Below, piece by piece: positions 1-7,737 of a stretch of 12,480 bases of DNA. The DNA is from Prevotellaceae bacterium UBA3627 (GTDB lineage: Bacteria > Bacteroidota > Bacteroidia > Bacteroidales > Bacteroidaceae): positions 1 through 12,480 of the forward strand of contig DFLE01000060.1 of the NCBI GenBank assembly GCA_002373375.1, written 5' to 3'. The notes beneath the pieces are model-generated. The model saw only the letters and a program-made list of their open reading frames with translations. It did no database searches and had not been told where the DNA came from. The first letter of the stretch is position 1. Every line of letters begins with the position of its first letter. A program made the position numbers and the translations under genes.

Positions 1-621
1 CACGACAAGCTGGCTCACTATGCTAATGCAGCAACAGATATTGAGTTCCACATGCCATTCGGATTCAAGGAGGTAGAGGGCATACACTCTCGTACCAACT
101 TCGACCTGTCACAGCATGAGAAGTTCTCTGGCAAGCAGATAAAGTACTTCGACCCGGAGTTGAACGAGTCATACACTCCGTATGTCATTGAGACATCTAT
201 CGGCGTTGACCGTATGTTCCTCTCCATTATGTGCCACTCTTACGAGGAGGAGAAGCTGGAGAACGGCGAGACACGCACAGTGCTCCACCTGCCTGCGGCT
301 ATCGCTCCGGTGAAGCTCGCAGTGTTCCCACTTACCAAGAAGGACGGACTGCCAGAGAAGGCTCAGGAGATAATGAACGACCTGAAGTTCCACTTCAACT
401 GCAAGTATGAGGAGAAGGACCAGATAGGTAAGCGCTATCGTCGTCAGGACGCCATCGGTACACCATACTGTGTTACCGTTGACCACCAGACACTGGAGGA
501 CAACACAGTTACACTGCGTGAGCGTGACTCAATGGAGCAGAAGCGTGTCAATATCAACGAGCTGCGCGGCATCATTGAGGATAAGGTTACTATTACATCA
601 TTGCTGAAGAAATTGCAGTAA
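1..621 (+). CDS. glyS: Glycyl-tRNA synthetase, C-terminal part (5' truncated by window)
   Basis: This is the C-terminal 206 residues of a class II glycyl-tRNA synthetase, which charges tRNA-Gly with glycine in the cytosol. The frame is open from base 1, so the ATG at 52 is internal and not the start. Visible parts are the core stretch EFHMPFGFKEVEGIHSRTNF and the class II motif 3 region (TSIGVDRMF, about bases 196-219), whose Arg contacts ATP in this enzyme class. An anticodon-binding domain follows, starting near PVKLAVFPLTKKDGLPEKA (bases 307-363) and running to the stop. The sequence resembles the single-chain homodimeric GlyRS of the archaeal/eukaryotic type found in Bacteroidetes, not the alpha2beta2 GlyQ/GlyS type. 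The stop TAA is 4 nt before the next ATG, so the lipoprotein downstream is probably co-transcribed. Identification is secure; only the symbol is conventional. Confidence 0.95.
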   Translation, partial: HDKLAHYANAATDIEFHMPFGFKEVEGIHSRTNFDLSQHEKFSGKQIKYFDPELNESYTPYVIETSIGVDRMFLSIMCHSYEEEKLENGETRTVLHLPAAIAPVKLAVFPLTKKDGLPEKAQEIMNDLKFHFNCKYEEKDQIGKRYRRQDAIGTPYCVTVDHQTLEDNTVTLRERDSMEQKRVNINELRGIIEDKVTITSLLKKLQ

Positions 622-625
622 ATAA

Positions 626-1294
626 ATGAGAAAAGCATTTTGCGATATACACCACATGGTATTCATGTTGTTGCTGCTGCTTGCTGCTACAGTGACTACA
701 TCATGTTCCGAGTCTGACGATGATACTGACACTGAGTATCAGAACTGGACAGTGCGTAACAATGAATACTTTGAGAATATCTATCAGACGGCCAAGGCAG
801 CCATTGATGCCGGTGATAACAGTTGGAAGATAATCAAGTCTTTCTCCAAGATTGACGGATTGTCTGTCTATACCCCCGGCAGTGAGTTGACGGGCTCGCA
901 CACGTCATGTATCGTTGTGCGTGTGATAAACGAGGTGGAGTCAGGCGAGACACCATGTTATACGGATACCGTCAGGGTGCACTATTACGGTAGCTTGATG
1001 CCGTCGGCATCATACAGCGCAGGCAAGAAGTTTGACAGTTCGTGGTCGGGCCTTGTATATGATGAGGAGACGGCCATACCGGCGAAGCTTCCAGTTGCAG
1101 GCAATGTTGACGGCTTTACCACCGCACTGCAGTCAATGCACGTAGGCGACCATTGGGAGGTTTACATACCATGGCAGTTGGGTTACGGTTCTCCTACATC
1201 CAACTCAGCAATCCCTGATGGCAGTACACTGCGTTTTGACATGACGCTGGTGACATTCTGTAAGGCTGGTACACCTATGCCGGCATATAGATAA
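626..1294 (+). CDS. FKBP-type peptidyl-prolyl cis-trans isomerase, lipoprotein
   Basis: A 222-residue exported protein with a C-terminal FKBP domain (about residues 110-212), predicted to catalyse cis-trans isomerisation of X-Pro bonds in the cell envelope. FKBP landmarks are VRVHYYGSL (117-124), KKFDSSW (134-140), the VDGFTTALQSMHVGDHWEVY segment (161-180) and IPWQLGYG (181-188). An insertion between the first FKBP strand and FDSSW resembles other Bacteroides FKBP lipoproteins. The N-terminus has basic residues, a hydrophobic run (12-23) and a relaxed lipobox TTSC with Cys27 as likely lipidation site. The next residues, S-E-S-D-D-D, resemble the Bacteroidetes lipoprotein export signal, suggesting surface exposure. 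Start 626 is preferred over Met11 (base 656) because it supplies Arg2 and Lys3 for the signal peptide. It lies 4 nt after the glyS stop and likely shares its transcript. Confidence 0.9.
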   Translation: MRKAFCDIHHMVFMLLLLLAATVTTSCSESDDDTDTEYQNWTVRNNEYFENIYQTAKAAIDAGDNSWKIIKSFSKIDGLSVYTPGSELTGSHTSCIVVRVINEVESGETPCYTDTVRVHYYGSLMPSASYSAGKKFDSSWSGLVYDEETAIPAKLPVAGNVDGFTTALQSMHVGDHWEVYIPWQLGYGSPTSNSAIPDGSTLRFDMTLVTFCKAGTPMPAYR

Positions 1295-1319
1295 GTATAT
1301 TAGCGTAATTATATAACAA

Positions 1320-1392
1320 ACAACGGATTTACACGGATTGTGCGGATATCCTCAGCTAAAGATAATCCGTCTGGTCCGTGTAAATCCGTTGT
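1320..1392. repeat. Long inverted repeat / hairpin of the GATTA family
   Basis: Perfect 18-bp arms at 1320-1337 (ACAACGGATTTACACGGA) and 1375-1392 (its exact reverse complement) flank a 37-nt interior. The interior is itself partly self-complementary (CGGATATC near 1342-1350 against GATAATCCG near 1361-1369), so the element could fold into an extended imperfect hairpin of about 73 nt. It sits alone in the 156-nt gap between the FKBP gene and the glycosyltransferase gene. It could stop read-through or protect RNA ends, but no T-run follows, so it is not a canonical intrinsic terminator. Read inward from either end, the arms begin with the same ACAACGGATT that opens each unit of the array at 12341-12480. 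Confidence 0.85.
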
Positions 1393-1450
1393 AAGAGGTA
1401 TAGTTACAAACAGATAAGGTAATCACAGTTCAAAGAAAAGTGACAGAGAG

Positions 1451-2506
1451 ATGAATCCCGCCCTTGTAGATGTAAGCGTATTGTTATTGTTCCATGCCCG
1501 TGCTGACAACTTTGCACAGGTGTGGGCAGAGGTAAGGAAGGCGCGCCCGGCGCGTCTGTTCCTTTATCAGGACGGCCCTCGCATGGTTGACAGACATGGC
1601 GAGGCGGTCAGTGACTGGCATCAGTCCAAGGACTATGAGGGCATCATGGCTTGCCGTGAGTTGGTAAGTGATGAGAATATAGACTGGCAGTGCGAGGTGC
1701 ACCGTAAATACCTGGAGCACAACCAGGGGTGTGACCCCAGTGGCTACTTGTCTCAGCAGTGGGCGTTCTCACAGACAGACAAGTGCATAGTGCTGGAAGA
1801 CGATTGTGTGCCAAGCCAGTCGTTCTTCCCGTTCTGCAAGGAGATACTTGACCGTTATGAGCATGATGAGCGCATAACGATGATAGCGGGTTACAATACA
1901 GATGAGGTGACGCCGTCAGATGAGAGTTACTTCTTTACTCGTGTGTTCTCTATATGGGGCTGGGCGTCATGGTCAAGGGTTATAATGAATCTTGACGGTG
2001 ACTATGGTTTTGTGAAGGATAGTCAGCGCTTCGCCACTCTGTGTGAGAAGGTGAGGGAATATAAGCAAAGAAACGATATGCCGCGGATGGCGCTTCAACA
2101 TGCCGCTTCCGGAAAACAATACTTTGAGAGTATCTTCTGGGCGTATATGCTGTTGCATGACGGACTTGCGGTAATGTCGCGAGTCAATATGATTAATAAT
2201 GTAGGACTTAACAGCGGCACGCATTACTCTACTCAGTTAGACCTGATGCCCAAAGACCTGCGGAGGACATTTACCATGAAACGGCTTGACCTCCGTTTCC
2301 CTCTGACTCATCCTGACAAGGTGGAGGAGAGAACCGATTACCAGGAGCGCCATTACAAGCGCATGGCATGGAACAATCCGTTGCAAAAGGTACGCTACTC
2401 ACTGGAGGAGTTGTGGCTGAACCTGAGGTATGGTAATATTAAGAATATCATACAATCTGTTATTAACCGCATAAGGATAATAATCCGTGGGAGGAAATGT
2501 GTGTGA
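1451..2506 (+). CDS. GT-A fold glycosyltransferase, GNT-I/HlpA-like
   Basis: A 351-residue protein with no signal peptide, predicted to be a cytosolic nucleotide-sugar-dependent glycosyltransferase acting on a surface glycan precursor. The N-terminal half has the GT-A layout: a first strand VSVLLLFHARAD (8-19), a second strand RLFLYQDGPR (35-44), and a DXD-like acidic motif in CIVLEDDCVP (112-121, EDD at 116-118) that would hold a metal and the sugar nucleotide. WGWASW (169-174) is a further conserved-looking patch. The EDD with flanking residues recalls GNT-I-like enzymes and Bacteroidetes proteins often labelled HlpA-like. The C-terminal 40 residues are basic and amphipathic, possibly for membrane attachment. 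The ATG at 1451 follows the purine-rich GACAGAGAG. No -7 box matching TAnnTTTG was found just upstream. The GT14 gene starts 35 nt downstream. Donor and acceptor cannot be read from sequence. Confidence 0.8.
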   Translation: MNPALVDVSVLLLFHARADNFAQVWAEVRKARPARLFLYQDGPRMVDRHGEAVSDWHQSKDYEGIMACRELVSDENIDWQCEVHRKYLEHNQGCDPSGYLSQQWAFSQTDKCIVLEDDCVPSQSFFPFCKEILDRYEHDERITMIAGYNTDEVTPSDESYFFTRVFSIWGWASWSRVIMNLDGDYGFVKDSQRFATLCEKVREYKQRNDMPRMALQHAASGKQYFESIFWAYMLLHDGLAVMSRVNMINNVGLNSGTHYSTQLDLMPKDLRRTFTMKRLDLRFPLTHPDKVEERTDYQERHYKRMAWNNPLQKVRYSLEELWLNLRYGNIKNIIQSVINRIRIIIRGRKCV

Positions 2507-2541
2507 AGTATTTTTATAAGTAATAATTAGCACATTCGAAG

Positions 2542-3471
2542 ATGAAACTTGCATTTCTTATATCTGCACATACGGATGCACCTCAATTGAAAAGACTCAT
2601 TGGTGCGTTGCCAGACAACTCTGTGTTCTTTGTCCACATTGATAGGAAAAGTGACATGACACCGTTTTCCGCATTGTTAGCGGCAGACAAACGTGTCAGG
2701 TTCATCAAACACAGGGTCAGCGTGGTATGGGGAAGTATTAATGAGGTAGAATACCAGATGGAGTTAGTACGCGCAGCACTGTTAAGCGACCTCTCGTTCG
2801 ACTATCTCATTACGTTAAGCGGCATGGACTACCCTGTATGGGAGAAAGGGCAGATGCTTGAGTTTTTTGAGCGGCAGCAGGGGCATGAGTTTCTCTGTGG
2901 CGCGCCGATAACTATGCATGGTAAGGGTTCTAAACTTTATAGGGAGTATCGCTTGTTCGCCTCTCTCCCATGGAAATATGGCAGTGTGAAAAGTAAATTC
3001 AGGGTGTTTCTTAGAAAGACTCTATGGATGCTTGGATTCAGGAAACCGCTTACTTTCAGCGTATGTGAGTCCGAATATAACCTGTACAAAGGGGCTGCAT
3101 GGTGGGCCATATCACCAGAACTGGCCGCTTACATACTTGGCGAGTGGGATAAAAATGACAAACTCGTAAGTTATTTCAAGACAAGTTTCTGCCCTGCTGA
3201 GACTTTTGCACAGACAGTGGCCTTTAACAATAAGCAGTGGCGCAACCGCTGTATCGTTAATCCCACGTGGGAGGGCCTTGAGGTTAATACTCCGCTGACG
3301 TTCATTCATTATCATCCTGTTATGAAAATATTGACGGAAGATGATTATGATGACATTGTCAGCAGCGGAAAAATGTTTGCGAGGAAAATCATTACAGGCA
3401 AGAGCGACAAACTGGTGACAATGTTACTTAACCAATGTAATAAAAGGCAGATACACGCCAATGAGCAGTGA
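2542..3471 (+). CDS. Core-2/I-branching beta-1,6-N-acetylglucosaminyltransferase family protein (GT14)
   Basis: A 309-residue protein matching the Core-2/I-branching family (GT14), whose animal members add beta-1,6-GlcNAc branches to mucin-type glycans; bacterial members commonly lie in polysaccharide loci. Family hallmarks in order are the opening strand KLAFLISAH (2-10), VFFVHIDRKSD (28-38), SVVWGSINEVE (60-70), the signature TLSGMDYPV (91-99), KGAAWWAIS (183-191) and the acidic segment CPAETFAQTV (217-226), where a Glu serves as catalytic base in GT14 enzymes. The length is typical of bacterial members and there is no membrane anchor. By eye the gene looks somewhat more AT-rich than the flippase gene, perhaps reflecting a separate origin. 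Its 3' end overlaps the flippase gene by 11 bp (3461-3471), implying translational coupling. The family is confident; the sugar transferred is not established. Confidence 0.88.
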   Translation: MKLAFLISAHTDAPQLKRLIGALPDNSVFFVHIDRKSDMTPFSALLAADKRVRFIKHRVSVVWGSINEVEYQMELVRAALLSDLSFDYLITLSGMDYPVWEKGQMLEFFERQQGHEFLCGAPITMHGKGSKLYREYRLFASLPWKYGSVKSKFRVFLRKTLWMLGFRKPLTFSVCESEYNLYKGAAWWAISPELAAYILGEWDKNDKLVSYFKTSFCPAETFAQTVAFNNKQWRNRCIVNPTWEGLEVNTPLTFIHYHPVMKILTEDDYDDIVSSGKMFARKIITGKSDKLVTMLLNQCNKRQIHANEQ

Positions 3472-4900
3472 ACTAAAGGAAAAAACAGCGAAAGGGCTCA
3501 TCTGGGGGGGATTGGGCAATGGTGCCATGCAGGTAATCGGCGCATTACTGGGACTCATAATGCTTAACATACTGACGCCTGCCGACTATGGCAAGGTGGC
3601 GGTACTCCTTATATATTCCAATATAGCCACCTGCATACAGGACAGTGGCTTCACTGCCGCGCTGATAAACAAGAAGGAACCTACGCATGAGGAGTATAAC
3701 TCCGTGTTCTGGTTCAACATCACAGTCAGTCTCGTTATGTATGTCATATTATGGTTCGCCTCCCCTTTTATTGCGGAGTTTAACCACGACGCAGAGCTGA
3801 CCACGCTGGCGCGGTTTATCTTCATCGGCTTCGTTATCAACTCACTCGGTACCGTGCAGCGCGCTTATCTCAACGGTCATCTGATGGTAAAGCAGACAAG
3901 TATCATAGGACTGGTGGCCTTGGTGTTGTCGAATACCGTGGGCGTGCTTGTGGCGTTCGTGGGCTACGCCTACTGGGGACTGGCCTTGCAGCCAATGCTG
4001 TTTGTCACCATAGTGATGGTCTGTGACTGGTATGTGTCGCCGTGGCGGCCCACGATGCGCATAGACCTGCGGCCGGCTTTCGGTATGTTCGGTTTCTCAG
4101 GTAAGATTTTGCTTACGGGGCTGTTCGGTCAGCTCAACACTCATGTGTTCTCTTTCCTCTTAGGCCATTATTACGGTGCTCACACGACGGGACTATACAG
4201 CAACGCGCGTAAGTGGAACGACATGGCCTCTAACACTATCAACGGAATGATGAGCAGCGTTTCACACCCTGTCTTGGCACAGGTGGCTGACGACGACGCA
4301 CGATACCGCGCGGTGTTCCGCAAGATGCTGCGCTTCGCCTCCTTTGTCAGTTTCCCGTGTATGCTGGGGCTTGCCATCGTGTCGCGTGACTTCATTCTCA
4401 TGACCGTAGGTGAGAAATGGGCTGACAGTGCGCTGCTGCTCTCTATGCTGTGTCTGCACGGAGCCTTCGTCCCCATTACCGATTTGTATAGTCGTCTGGC
4501 CATCAGCAGGGGCAGGTCGGGTGTCAACCTCTTCTGCACGGTATCGTTATGTGTATTGGTGTGGATAGGACTCTACGCCATGCGGTCATTCGGCATATAT
4601 TATATGATTGCTTATTTCATATTGATAAATGTGGCGTGGCTTCTCGTGTGGCAGTGGTTCGCATGGAGGATAGTGCGCCTGTCATTCCTTGCGGTGCTGA
4701 AGGATGTGTCGCCGTTCTTCCTGTTTGCCGCGAGCGTGGTGACGGCCACGTGGTATATGACGTCGCCGATAGACAATGTGTATATATCATTTGTGGCGAA
4801 GATAGTAATTGCCGCGACGCTTTATATAGGAATAACTTATCTCAGCGGAGCCGTTATATTACGTGAGTCAATAGATTACCTGAGGAAAAACAGAAAGTAG
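3461..4900 (+). CDS. Wzx-type polysaccharide flippase (MOP superfamily)
   Basis: A 479-residue polytopic inner-membrane protein of the polysaccharide transporter branch of the MOP superfamily, of the WzxC-like kind, which moves lipid-linked oligosaccharide units across the inner membrane. Evidence is the typical N-terminus KEKTAKGLIWGGLGNGAMQV (6-25) leading into the first helix, LTPADYGKVAVL, QDSGFTAALINK, and a mid-protein amphipathic stretch with NARKWNDMA that is common in these proteins. Many hydrophobic helices, about twelve or more, run through to the C-terminus, and the length is normal. It overlaps the 3' end of the GT14 gene by 11 bp and ends the plus-strand glycan block. The minus-strand operon ends 22 nt further on, and no convincing bidirectional terminator is seen in that gap. 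The substrate is presumably the glycan built by neighbouring transferases. Confidence 0.9.
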   Translation: MSSELKEKTAKGLIWGGLGNGAMQVIGALLGLIMLNILTPADYGKVAVLLIYSNIATCIQDSGFTAALINKKEPTHEEYNSVFWFNITVSLVMYVILWFASPFIAEFNHDAELTTLARFIFIGFVINSLGTVQRAYLNGHLMVKQTSIIGLVALVLSNTVGVLVAFVGYAYWGLALQPMLFVTIVMVCDWYVSPWRPTMRIDLRPAFGMFGFSGKILLTGLFGQLNTHVFSFLLGHYYGAHTTGLYSNARKWNDMASNTINGMMSSVSHPVLAQVADDDARYRAVFRKMLRFASFVSFPCMLGLAIVSRDFILMTVGEKWADSALLLSMLCLHGAFVPITDLYSRLAISRGRSGVNLFCTVSLCVLVWIGLYAMRSFGIYYMIAYFILINVAWLLVWQWFAWRIVRLSFLAVLKDVSPFFLFAASVVTATWYMTSPIDNVYISFVAKIVIAATLYIGITYLSGAVILRESIDYLRKNRK

Positions 4901-4922
4901 TATGCGTGTTTATTTTTATTCA

Positions 4923-6272
4923 TCATTTACTGAATATATGCGAAATCAAGAGTGACAGGTTGTGCCACCATAGAAATACGGTCAATGATACCACAGTAGT
5001 TAGTAGCGTCACCCGAAGTCGCGGTTTTGCTTTTGCTGCCTTTATCAGATATGCCACGGCCACGGGGATGACCACTGCCCAGTGGGCGGTCATGATGTAC
5101 ACGTCGGTTAGGGCGAAGCGCAGCACTACGTGCAGTAACATATCGAAAAGGAACGGCAGCATGCACATCCATAGGAAACGTTCTCTGCGTCCGGCGATGA
5201 TGCCAGCGGCGAAGATAAACAGCAAGACAAGTTCTATGATGTAGTTATACCATCTGCTGTATCTCACTATTACCGGGCGCTCCCCTGACTCGTTGGCGTC
5301 GTGCAGCAGGTAGTCCTCGTGCAGTTGGAATCCCTCGCCGTAAATGTTCTCAATCAGTGTAGGGATGATAGGTATGGACATGTCGGTCCACTCAAACAGA
5401 GGACTGTCTATCAGTTGCTTGTCCTCACGCAACGCTATCTTGCGCCGCCCCTCCTCCTTTTTCTTCTCATAGGCCACGCTGTCTTTGGTCTGCGCTCTTG
5501 CCTCTATGCGTCTCTGGAAACGCTGCTCCTCCACGTTGGCGGTTGTCTCCTGATAGTAGTATATCCATGTGAGCAGCAGGGTGGGGAGTAGGTATAGCAG
5601 ACTGTGTCTCACTATAGGCATGAAATCTCTGCGCCTCCATCTGCCTGCGATGTCTATCATCCATATCTTTATAGCGTTGGTGGTAGAAATGCCAGTGCCG
5701 ATGAAATATAGCAGTAGAGCCTTCCATGTGGCGATGGCCTTGCCTTGTTGCGCGGTACGTCCGGTAAGATAGAGCATCAAGAACAGGGTGGTCATGGTCA
5801 GCAGCATGTGGTCTGGCACGAACATGGCAATCATAACGTGTGCGAAAGAGTAGAAAAACACGTTCAGCAAAAGACTTTCCCATAGGCTAAGTCCTATAAT
5901 CTTGCGGAATATCTTATACAGCAACGTCCACGACAGAGTGCCGATAAGAGTCCACACTACGGCAACGATATATATGGCGCAGTTTATTCCGTACTCGTCT
6001 TTCAGCCAATCGTTAAGTTCGGACAAGGGCCATACGAAGTAAAGCAGAGCGGGGTGGCGCAGGTGTACGTAAAGAGGCCTGAATTGAGATATTACAATAT
6101 ACGTAAATTGGTCAAAGCCTGAGAACGTAAATCCCTTGTGGAAGGCAGACCATGGTCCCACATGCTTGTTGGTCCATACCTCAGGAGCAGTATATACCAT
6201 CAGCAGGTTCAGACTGCTGAATATCAGCAGTCCCAGCAATACTATTAAGACTGTAGAATACTTCCTTCGCAT
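4923..6272 (-). CDS. Polytopic membrane protein of unknown function, paralogue B
   Basis: A 449-residue multi-spanning membrane protein, last gene of the minus-strand operon. I chose the ATG at 6272 over the upstream ATG at 6299: the upstream gene's TAA ends at 6274, leaving one base before 6272, and the start MRRKYSTVLIVLLG gives a basic N-terminus leading into a helix. Motifs shared with its upstream neighbour are SGFDQFTY (51-58), LRHPALLYFVWPLSELN (71-87), YSFAHVM (141-147), PDH (153-155), YGEGFQLHEDYLL (311-323), RPVIVRY (332-338), FDMLLH (376-381) and IMTAHW (393-398). A charged, Lys/Arg/Glu-rich soluble segment (about 245-295) splits two membrane halves. I recall such Bacteroidetes proteins as a DUF family (perhaps DUF6080) but am not certain. 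The acidic loop residue plus conserved His and Asp make a GT-C-like transferase possible; this is inference. Confidence 0.75.
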   Translation of the reverse strand: MRRKYSTVLIVLLGLLIFSSLNLLMVYTAPEVWTNKHVGPWSAFHKGFTFSGFDQFTYIVISQFRPLYVHLRHPALLYFVWPLSELNDWLKDEYGINCAIYIVAVVWTLIGTLSWTLLYKIFRKIIGLSLWESLLLNVFFYSFAHVMIAMFVPDHMLLTMTTLFLMLYLTGRTAQQGKAIATWKALLLYFIGTGISTTNAIKIWMIDIAGRWRRRDFMPIVRHSLLYLLPTLLLTWIYYYQETTANVEEQRFQRRIEARAQTKDSVAYEKKKEEGRRKIALREDKQLIDSPLFEWTDMSIPIIPTLIENIYGEGFQLHEDYLLHDANESGERPVIVRYSRWYNYIIELVLLFIFAAGIIAGRRERFLWMCMLPFLFDMLLHVVLRFALTDVYIMTAHWAVVIPVAVAYLIKAAKAKPRLRVTLLTTVVSLTVFLWWHNLSLLISHIFSK

Positions 6273-6273
6273 T

Positions 6274-7737
6274 TTATAAGATAAACAGATATTCCACAAG
6301 TAAAGATATATTCCACACTGTTATGTATAGTGCGACGGCTCCTGTTGCCCATGTCAGTCTCTTGCGCCAGCGTGGTGTCAACGCTTTCAGCAGATATGCC
6401 ATTGCTATAGGTAAGACAAACAGGTAGTGTGCCGACATTATCGGCAACTCATTGATGCCGAAGCCCAGTCCCATGTGCAGCAGCATGTCCATGATGAAGA
6501 ATGACATGGCAGTCCATAGGAACAGTTGCCGGCATCCGTACCATATACCAGCCAGGAACAGGATGACGAGTAGTCCCTCCACAATATAGTTACCCCAGTT
6601 GTGGTAACGTACTATCACAGGTCTGTTGACCAGCACATCGCCCAGCAGGTAATCTTCATGCAGCATGATACCTTCGCCGAACAAGCTCTCTACTGCTACG
6701 TCCCAACGTGAGGTGGTGATGTCTGTCCACTTAGAGAATTCTCCTTCAGCCATGGGCTTGCCCGAGTGCTTGTAGGTAGCGCTGGAGCGCCAGCGTCGTG
6801 CCTTCTTCACTATCAGTGCATGCCTGATGCTATCCCTTATTTCCTTTTGGCGTGCCTTTATCTTTGCAGAGTCATTCTTATTCCACTTGGCCTCCTCGGC
6901 ATTCCATATATTGTTGAAGTTTCTCTCTATGCGTTTCTCAAAAGCCTTTGCAGTCTTCTCCTTTCTGGTCATCTCCTTAGGCCATACGAATTGCTTGTAG
7001 CTCCATCGGGCGCTGCCCCATATCAGTGCGGAGGGCAACACTATTGCAAAGAGCAGATAGCGCCATTCAAAGAACCTTTTGCGTCTTGTGACCATGGCTG
7101 CAAGGAATATCTTTAGTCCGTTGTTTAGTGAAACCCCTGCTGTAAGTATGAACATGACAATAGTCTGCCACATGTTCATAGCGGAGCCACGCTTCAGTTT
7201 CATGCCGCAGAGATAAAGAGTCAGCGTGAGGCAGAACATGGACATGATGAAGTGGTCGGGTGCCATGCTTGCCAGCATCACGTGGGCAAAAGAGTAGGTG
7301 AGCAGAGTGAGCACCGCGCCCTCAGTGCGTTCCAATCCTATTACACGACGGTGTATGCGGTTTATGAACAAAGCGGCGTAGGTGGCACAGGTCACCAGCA
7401 ACAAGGCTACCAGCAGCAGGGCAAAGTTGTATCCCGTCAGCCATATCAGTGCCTCGTTGAGTTTGCTCAGAGGCCACAGGAAATAAGCCAGCAAGGGGTG
7501 GCGGTATATGTTATAGCCTATGCCCCAATCTGTCACCACACTATATGTGATGGGATCGAAGCCTGACAGGTGCCATCCTTTGGAGAATGCAGCCCACTTG
7601 GTTCCGTCAGATGCTTTCAGTCCGTCCCAATACTTTACCACGCTGAGCACGTTGAGTATCGTGAAGAATACGAGGGCTGTCAGTGTCTCCCGTCTCTCGC
7701 CCGGGTATATGCGGAATATGTTGAGTATCTTCTTCAT
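6274..7737 (-). CDS. Polytopic membrane protein of unknown function, paralogue A
   Basis: A 487-residue multi-spanning membrane protein, clearly paralogous to the gene just downstream (4923-6272). Shared motifs are WAAFSKGWHLSGFDPITY (48-65), YRHPLLAYFLWPLSKLN (78-94), YSFAHVM (148-154), PDH (160-162), GVSLNNGLKI (201-210), FGEGIMLHEDYLL (353-365), RPVIVRY (372-378), MDMLLH (416-421) and IMSAHY (433-438). Between the membrane halves lies a strongly basic, helical-looking segment (about 250-345), roughly 37 residues longer than in the paralogue. The ATG at 7737 directly abuts the TAA of the GT4 gene, so translation is probably coupled. No catalytic family is recognisable with certainty. The large first extramembrane loop with a conserved Asp, followed by RHP and PDH motifs, is reminiscent of GT-C glycosyltransferases, and the operon context (GT4, flippase nearby) supports a glycan role. 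Confidence 0.78.
   Translation of the reverse strand: MKKILNIFRIYPGERRETLTALVFFTILNVLSVVKYWDGLKASDGTKWAAFSKGWHLSGFDPITYSVVTDWGIGYNIYRHPLLAYFLWPLSKLNEALIWLTGYNFALLLVALLLVTCATYAALFINRIHRRVIGLERTEGAVLTLLTYSFAHVMLASMAPDHFIMSMFCLTLTLYLCGMKLKRGSAMNMWQTIVMFILTAGVSLNNGLKIFLAAMVTRRKRFFEWRYLLFAIVLPSALIWGSARWSYKQFVWPKEMTRKEKTAKAFEKRIERNFNNIWNAEEAKWNKNDSAKIKARQKEIRDSIRHALIVKKARRWRSSATYKHSGKPMAEGEFSKWTDITTSRWDVAVESLFGEGIMLHEDYLLGDVLVNRPVIVRYHNWGNYIVEGLLVILFLAGIWYGCRQLFLWTAMSFFIMDMLLHMGLGFGINELPIMSAHYLFVLPIAMAYLLKALTPRWRKRLTWATGAVALYITVWNISLLVEYLFIL

Noticed and set aside
1320..1392. Invertible promoter flanked by inverted repeats, as used for phase-variable glycan loci
   Set aside because: The enclosed segment is only 37 nt and contains no TAnnTTTG box on either strand (the nearest is TATCTTTA on the minus strand, one mismatch). 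No invertase gene is in the window.
4901..4922. Bidirectional terminator between the convergent flippase and membrane-protein genes
   Set aside because: The 22-nt gap is AT-rich but has no inverted repeat; termination probably lies within the opposing genes or is factor-dependent.
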